From JBKJTP01 sp046590195 (GTDB taxonomy: Bacteria > Bacteroidota > Ignavibacteria > Palsa-1295), in NCBI GenBank assembly GCA_046590195.1, contig JBKJTP010000146.1, positions 1 through 18,022 of the forward strand: DNA of 18,022 nt, written 5' to 3'. The translations under genes were made by a program, and so were the position numbers. The notes beneath the pieces were generated by a model. It worked only from the letters and a program-made list of their open reading frames with translations, was not told where the DNA came from and ran no database searches. Below are positions 13,339-18,022 of this stretch, one piece after another (positions within the stretch are counted from its first letter, which is position 1; each line of letters begins with the position of its first letter).

Positions 13339-14043
13339 ATGCCATTATCGGAAGGACAAGTCGCCTGGGTTACCGGCGGGACAAGCGGGATCGGGTTGGA
13401 GATCGCAAGAGCGCTGGTTGCGAGAGGAATACGCGTCGCAGTAACTGGCCGAGACCAGACGAAGCTGGATAGTGCCGCAAATACGCTAGGGGTGCTCGCG
13501 CTGCAGTGTGATATGTCGCGGGAGCGAGAAGTTAAAGATACTTATGCCAGGATCGAGTCCGAATTAGGACCTCTGGATATCCTGGTCAACAATGCCGGAA
13601 TTTCCCCTTTCACAAAGTTTAGCGAGACCTCCATTGAAGAGTTTGACGAGGTTATCGATATTAACCTCACAGGATATTTCCTCGCCGCGCGAGAGGTCCT
13701 GCCATCGATGTACGAGCGGAAACAGGGCGCTATAGTCCAGGTGCTGTCCATTGCTAGCATTAAGGCTTTCGCTGGCGGTGCCGCTTACATTGCCAGCAAA
13801 TTCGGAGCATTAGGGCTGACCAATTCGTTGCGTGAAGAGGCTCGTAAGCACAACGTAAAGGTAATCGCTATTTTGCCAGGGGCAACCGAGACTCCGTTAT
13901 GGGGCGCAGAAGAGAGAGAAAAATTTCACGAGCGTATGATGCAGCCGCAGGATATAGCGATCACAGTGATGCAACTGCTCGAGCAGCCTGAGCGCATGCT
14001 CACAGAAGAGATCGTGCTTCGGCCGATCGGTGGAGATCTTTAA
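13339..14043 (+). CDS. Short-chain dehydrogenase/reductase (SDR family)
   Basis: An NAD(P)-dependent oxidoreductase of the classical SDR type. The Rossmann loop TGGTSGIG (12-19), the NNAG motif (84-87), Asn109 in DINLTGYF, the catalytic serine in LSIAS (137 or 140) and YIASK (Tyr150, Lys154) are all present, so the enzyme should be active. Length 234 residues is normal. The Arg after the first beta strand's end (TGRD, 36-39) hints at NADP preference, as in many SDRs, but this is inference. ATG 13339 is used; the frame also allows TTG 13333. Its substrate cannot be told; homologues include 3-oxoacyl reductases and sugar or alcohol dehydrogenases. It lies 22 bases before hutU and is probably co-transcribed. 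Confidence 0.88.
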   Translation: MPLSEGQVAWVTGGTSGIGLEIARALVARGIRVAVTGRDQTKLDSAANTLGVLALQCDMSREREVKDTYARIESELGPLDILVNNAGISPFTKFSETSIEEFDEVIDINLTGYFLAAREVLPSMYERKQGAIVQVLSIASIKAFAGGAAYIASKFGALGLTNSLREEARKHNVKVIAILPGATETPLWGAEEREKFHERMMQPQDIAITVMQLLEQPERMLTEEIVLRPIGGDL

Positions 14044-14065
14044 TCTGGTTTTTCAACAGAGATCG

Positions 14066-15799
14066 ATGAGTTACGAGGATTTGGTCGAGGATCACGATAC
14101 GAAGTTGTACCGCGACGTCAAAAAGACCGACAAAAAAGGCTGGACGCAACATCGTGCAGGTGCGCTGCATGCTCCAACCGGAAGTGAACTGACCTGCAAA
14201 GGCTGGTTGCAAGAGGCAGCGCTTCGCATGCTCATGAATAATCTCGATCCAGATGTTGCAGAGCGTCCGGAAGAACTGATCGTATATGGCGGTTCCGGCA
14301 AAGCCGCTCGCAACTGGGAGTGCTATGACGCCATCGTCAACGAGCTTCGCGCTCTAGAGAACGACGAGACGCTGCTCGTGCAATCGGGCAAGCCCGTTGG
14401 CAGACTTCGTACGCATGTGAACGCGCCACGTGTGATCATCTCGAACTCGCAGCTTGTACCGAATTGGGCGACGTGGGATGAGTTCAGAAGACTCGAAGCA
14501 CTGGATCTCACGATGTATGGACAGATGACAGCCGGGAGCTGGATCTACATCGGAAGCCAGGGCATCGTGCAGGGTACCTTCGAGACATTTGCCGAGTGTG
14601 CCCGTCAACATTTTAATGGTTCACTTGAAGGCCGCACGGTGGTCACAGCAGGCCTTGGCGGTATGGGTGGCGCACAACCGCTTGCAGCGAAGATGGCAGG
14701 GGCTGCTTTCATCGGCATCGAAGTAGACGCGTCACGTATCCAAAAGCGACTTGATACAGGCTATTGTGACGTCATGGTGCATGACATGGACGAGGCAATC
14801 AAACTAGCGAACGATGCAAAGGCCAAAAAACAAGCTCTGTCGATAGGTCTGGTTGGCAACGCAGCCGAGATTTTGCCGATGATGTTGGATCGTGGCTTTG
14901 TCCCTGATGTACTAACAGATCAAACATCAGCCCACGATGTGCTCAATGGCTATTATCCTGCGGGGCTTTCCAAGGAAGACGCGGATAAACTCAGAGGTGA
15001 TAATCCTGATGAGTACATGAAGCTTGCGCGCCGCTCGATCGTCGATCATGTCAGCGCGATGCTTGAGATGAAGAGGCGCGGCGCGGTCACGTTCGATTAC
15101 GGCAACAACATTCGCGGCGAAGCGAATGCGAATGGGCTTGAGAATGCATTCGACATACCAGGCTTTGTGCCGGAATACATCCGTCCGCTGTTCTGCGAAG
15201 GCAAAGGACCATTTAGATGGGTGGCACTCTCAGGTGATCCTGAAGATATTTACACAACCGATCGAGAGCTCTTGAAGCTCTTCCCCGACGATCAGACACT
15301 TCATCGCTGGATACCGCTTGCGCAAAAGCATATTCAATTCCAGGGGCTTCCTGCACGGATCTGCTGGCTCGGGATGGGTGCACGTGCGAAGGCTGGACAG
15401 CTTTTCAACAATCTTGTACGTGAGGGCAAGCTGAAGGCTCCGATCGTTATCGGCCGCGATCATCTCGATTGCGGAAGCGTCGCAAGCCCGAACCGCGAGA
15501 CCGAAGCAATGCAGGATGGCAGCGACGCGATCGCTGACTGGCCGATCCTGAACTTTGCTCTCAATGCAGTCGGCGGTGCAACGTGGGTGTCGCTGCATCA
15601 TGGCGGAGGTGTAGGTATTGGCAACTCGATCCATTCAGGTATGGTCGTGGTAGCTGATGGCTCTGCGGATGCTCATGAACGGCTGGAGCGAGTTCTGAAT
15701 TATGATCCTGCAATGGGCTTGTTGCGCCATGCAGATGCGGGTTACGAGAAGGCGAAGGAAGAGGCGCGCAGAAGCAACGTGCACGTCCCGATGCCATAA
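14066..15799 (+). CDS. hutU: Urocanate hydratase
   Basis: Urocanase converts urocanate to 4-imidazolone-5-propionate, the second step of histidine breakdown, with a tightly bound NAD+ acting as electrophile. Family signatures run through the protein: CKGWLQEAALRMLMNNLDPDVAERPEELIVYGGSGKA is partly visible as residues 44-80, the NAD loop TAGLGGMGGAQ (194-204), QGLPARICWLGMG (426-438) with the conserved active-site cysteine at 433, GRDHLDCGSVASPNRETEAM (463-482) and SLHHGGGVG (509-517). It has 577 residues from ATG 14066, a little longer than the usual 555 because of the N-terminus; GTG 14030 would add twelve more inside the SDR gene. No hutH, hutI or hutG is in the window, so the pathway must be completed elsewhere in the genome, if at all. 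Confidence 0.96.
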   Translation: MSYEDLVEDHDTKLYRDVKKTDKKGWTQHRAGALHAPTGSELTCKGWLQEAALRMLMNNLDPDVAERPEELIVYGGSGKAARNWECYDAIVNELRALENDETLLVQSGKPVGRLRTHVNAPRVIISNSQLVPNWATWDEFRRLEALDLTMYGQMTAGSWIYIGSQGIVQGTFETFAECARQHFNGSLEGRTVVTAGLGGMGGAQPLAAKMAGAAFIGIEVDASRIQKRLDTGYCDVMVHDMDEAIKLANDAKAKKQALSIGLVGNAAEILPMMLDRGFVPDVLTDQTSAHDVLNGYYPAGLSKEDADKLRGDNPDEYMKLARRSIVDHVSAMLEMKRRGAVTFDYGNNIRGEANANGLENAFDIPGFVPEYIRPLFCEGKGPFRWVALSGDPEDIYTTDRELLKLFPDDQTLHRWIPLAQKHIQFQGLPARICWLGMGARAKAGQLFNNLVREGKLKAPIVIGRDHLDCGSVASPNRETEAMQDGSDAIADWPILNFALNAVGGATWVSLHHGGGVGIGNSIHSGMVVVADGSADAHERLERVLNYDPAMGLLRHADAGYEKAKEEARRSNVHVPMP

Positions 15800-15836
15800 T
15801 GCGTAACACTCTTCTTCAGACCGTAGCTAATCGTTA

Positions 15837-17495
15837 ATGCTCGATCAAACAAGTGGACGCGGCGAGCGCAGGGCGACGATGATCGTCTTCTTTGTACTCC
15901 TCGTCGAAGCGCTCTGGGTATTCTTTCATAAGTATCTGCCGCTCGATGCAGGGCTGTGGACGTTGCAAGCCGATCTCGCGTCGCAGCATATGTCCGGTGA
16001 GTCCAGTGGCATCTGGAAGTTAATACCATATCCCGCGGCGAATACGGCGATACCGTATCTCAGCGGTCTTCTCTCTTTCCTTATGCCGCCCGAAGTCGTT
16101 ACGCGACTGCTGATGGCGTTCGGTGCGATCCTCTTGCGTGGTATGGGCGCAGTAGTTCTCTGTCGCGTCATGCGCGTTCGCGATGAATCGATCTATTACC
16201 TCATACCCATCTTTGTTTGGGGTACATCATGGTTCAGTGGTGCATTGCCATATCTGATGGGCGAGGCACTTGCACTATGGGTGATCGCGGCATTCCTTGC
16301 TCAGGATAGGCCACGCGGCAGTGCATATTGGTTGCTTACGATCGGACTTGGGATCGTGGCACTTACGCATGCATTGGCGTTCATCCTTGCGGCGATCGTG
16401 ATCATTGCGATCACTTTCGAGCAACGTAGATCCGTGCTCCTCAGTCAAGGCTGGTTATCTTCTGGCCGCGCTGTTCTCAGTACGATGAGTGGCGGCATTA
16501 TCGTATGTCTGCTGAGCTTTTTCGCGCAGTCACCTGTCTTTACGATCAGCGCAAGCTCATTATTGCCTGTCGATTCATTTGATTTTCTTCTCTTCCTCGC
16601 GACACCCGCTCCTGATGTGCTCGAAGCGACATTCCGTGGTGGCGATATCCTTCACGGGATCCTTGCTGGTGCAATGACACTGATCGTCCTGGGTTGCTTC
16701 GCTCGTGCGTTCTTTCTTGCGATCGAAGAGTACAGTTGGCAGTCACGCTCATTGAAACATGCGGGTCGGTGGTTGATCGCGCTGTCGTTGCTTGGCATTT
16801 TCATTCGACCGATCGGTATTGATCTGCCTGCCCTGCTTTCGATGTCTGTCTTGCTCACGTTGATCGCATCTTACAGTGGTGGGCCTTCAGTACGGCGAAA
16901 CATGTTTGACCGCGTGTTGCTCACTAGCTCTATCGTGGCGGTAGCAACAGCCGGCCTCATCAACGGGCATTCACTCAATCGCGGCAGCGAAGCGGCGACC
17001 GAAGCCTACAAAATGCATATCGCATTGATCGATCGCGACAATGACGTAGCTGCCGAGCATGGGCAGCAACGCAAGACGACACACTTTGTCCTCGACTCCG
17101 CTTATCTGCAGGAGATGTATAGCGGCTCGCTCGTTGGCAAGATCAACTACACGGCTGCGGTACCTCTCTATCTATTCACCTCACGCTCGAAGCTCGGACA
17201 CCCCGAGAGCGTGCAACCCCTTGGCGGTGCCATGCGCATCCACCACGATTCGCTTGCGCGCACGAGCCCTGCTCACATGCTGTGGTTGCCACGTCCAGAA
17301 GATTATCTTGATCCATCCGTCCGGATCCAGGCGGTGCTGCCACCGCTCGGGCAGGAGTCCAAAACGTTTGGCCGTTGGCCGTTCTCGATCCAGGATAGCG
17401 TCAGCGCTCACTTCAAGCGTGGGCAAAGCTACTATTTAATGGTCTCAGGAAATCTATCCTCCGAGCGCCCGACCGGCCTTGCCGAGATCCGATAA
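15837..17495 (+). CDS. Polytopic membrane protein of unknown function
   Basis: The 552-residue protein has around nine to eleven predicted membrane segments between residues 15 and 380. Examples are MIVFFVLLVEALWVFF, LLMAFGAILLRGMGAVVL, ALALWVIAAFLA, GIVALTHALAFILAAIVIIAI and LIALSLLGIFI. A soluble tail of about 165 residues follows. The arrangement, long hydrophobic N-terminal part plus soluble C-terminal domain, resembles GT-C-type glycosyltransferases. A charged loop after the first helix (LPLDAGLWTLQADLA) contains an Asp, as GT-C enzymes often do, but no diagnostic motif is visible, so I do not assign the family. It follows hutU after 37 bases without a visible terminator, and the HIT gene follows after 16. 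Confidence 0.75.
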   Translation: MLDQTSGRGERRATMIVFFVLLVEALWVFFHKYLPLDAGLWTLQADLASQHMSGESSGIWKLIPYPAANTAIPYLSGLLSFLMPPEVVTRLLMAFGAILLRGMGAVVLCRVMRVRDESIYYLIPIFVWGTSWFSGALPYLMGEALALWVIAAFLAQDRPRGSAYWLLTIGLGIVALTHALAFILAAIVIIAITFEQRRSVLLSQGWLSSGRAVLSTMSGGIIVCLLSFFAQSPVFTISASSLLPVDSFDFLLFLATPAPDVLEATFRGGDILHGILAGAMTLIVLGCFARAFFLAIEEYSWQSRSLKHAGRWLIALSLLGIFIRPIGIDLPALLSMSVLLTLIASYSGGPSVRRNMFDRVLLTSSIVAVATAGLINGHSLNRGSEAATEAYKMHIALIDRDNDVAAEHGQQRKTTHFVLDSAYLQEMYSGSLVGKINYTAAVPLYLFTSRSKLGHPESVQPLGGAMRIHHDSLARTSPAHMLWLPRPEDYLDPSVRIQAVLPPLGQESKTFGRWPFSIQDSVSAHFKRGQSYYLMVSGNLSSERPTGLAEIR

Positions 17496-17511
17496 GTCTA
17501 GAAAATTCAGA

Positions 17512-17850
17512 ATGACACTCTTCGAGAAGATCATCGCCCGCGAGATACCGGCAACCATCGAATACGAGGATGACGAGATCATCGCCTTCCGGGACATCCA
17601 GCCGGTCGCGCCGGTTCATATCCTCTTGGTAACGAAAAAACCGATTGTGTCGCCTTTGGAGCTCGCTGACGCGGATTCTGCCCTGGTCGGCAAGTTGATC
17701 ATCGCTGGGCAGACGCTTGCCAAGAAGTACGGCATTGCTGAGTCAGGCTTCCGGCTTGTCATGAACAACGGAAAGGAAGCCGGGCAATCGGTCGAGCATC
17801 TCCACATGCACCTGATCGGCGGCCGTGAGCTGAGCTGGCGTCCAGGCTGA
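17512..17850 (+). CDS. HIT-family nucleotide-binding protein (HinT-like)
   Basis: The protein belongs to the histidine-triad superfamily, which hydrolyses nucleoside phosphoramidates (HinT type) or related nucleotide conjugates. It has the N-terminal LFEKIIAREIPATIEYEDDEIIAFRD segment, a central PVAPVHILLVTKK strand and the active-site SVEHLHMHLIGG with the triad His96, His98 and His100, ending in LSWRPG. 112 residues matches the HinT branch. ATG 17512 is chosen because the family starts at this methionine; a frame from ATG 17479 extends into the preceding gene. Context gives no further clue to function. Confidence 0.93.
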   Translation: MTLFEKIIAREIPATIEYEDDEIIAFRDIQPVAPVHILLVTKKPIVSPLELADADSALVGKLIIAGQTLAKKYGIAESGFRLVMNNGKEAGQSVEHLHMHLIGGRELSWRPG

Positions 17851-18022
17851 TCTGGGTCACAGTCTACTTGTCTGTGTGTATTAGGTGCGCCCTTTGACCC
17901 CTAACCCGACCGAACTCTTTTTTCCTGCAGGGTTTTACAGTTCTGCGCTTTAGCCTGTCGTTAGGACCCCTCCGTCCTGGACGCCACCCGGCCAAGGCCA
18001 TCTCAGTTTTACTTTCCTTATA
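17851..18022 (+). other. Non-coding end of the window
   Basis: No gene is visible. GGGTCA (17854-17859) can pair with TGACCC some 35 bases downstream, and AGGAC (17963-17967) with GTCCT (17974-17978). A T-run near 17920 lacks a good stem in front of it, so I do not call a terminator. It may be the upstream region of a gene outside the window. Confidence 0.45.

Noticed and set aside
17479..17511. ATG 17479 as start of the HIT protein
   Set aside because: The extension overlaps the end of the membrane-protein gene, and HinT-like proteins begin at the MTLFEKI methionine.
17918..17935. T-run with CCTGCAGG as a terminator for the HIT gene
   Set aside because: The T-run precedes the palindrome and no adequate stem sits in front of it.

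Overview
The window is a typical chromosomal stretch of a bacterium from the Bacteroidota/Chlorobi side of the tree. The best guess is the Kapabacteria/Ignavibacteria neighbourhood, inferred from gene content and not proven. The signs are two C-terminal type IX secretion (T9SS) sorting domains, choice-of-anchor (ASH-like) repeat proteins, signal peptides ending in Ala-Gln, and almost no Shine-Dalgarno sequences in front of genes. All confident genes lie on the + strand. Base composition is moderately GC-rich except around 7.9-8.8 kb.

Layout. (a) 1-268: end of a secreted T9SS cargo protein and its terminator. (b) 286-3352: a heat-shock operon hrcA-grpE-dnaJ, preceded by a well-preserved CIRCE operator and closed by a terminator. 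(c) 3425-7747: a compact run of comEA-like gene, unknown gene, rsmD, coaD, aminotransferase and nadE; the first four overlap by a few bases (translational coupling) and the last two follow closely. It groups DNA uptake, rRNA methylation, CoA and NAD synthesis and amino-acid metabolism. (d) 7748-9099: a sparse, partly AT-rich region with one predicted outer-membrane beta-barrel gene, then a hairpin-dense non-coding stretch. (e) 9100-10094: a small zinc-ribbon protein with a UvrD/PcrA-type Tudor-like C-terminus, then rpsU (ribosomal protein S21) with a long structured leader and the only strong Shine-Dalgarno sequence in the window. (f) 10385-13284: a 947-residue secreted repeat protein with a T9SS tail. 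(g) 13339-17850: a short-chain dehydrogenase, urocanate hydratase, a polytopic membrane protein of unknown function and a HIT-family protein. The last 172 bases hold no recognisable gene.

I see no CRISPR array, tRNA, rRNA, insertion sequence or obvious defence or biosynthetic cluster. The most interesting signals are regulatory: the rpsU leader with its exceptional Shine-Dalgarno sequence in a lineage that mostly ignores such sequences, and the CIRCE operator, which also corrects the hrcA start. Among proteins, the free-standing zinc-ribbon/Tudor protein and an RsmD with an altered catalytic motif (DAPY instead of DPPY) deserve a second look.
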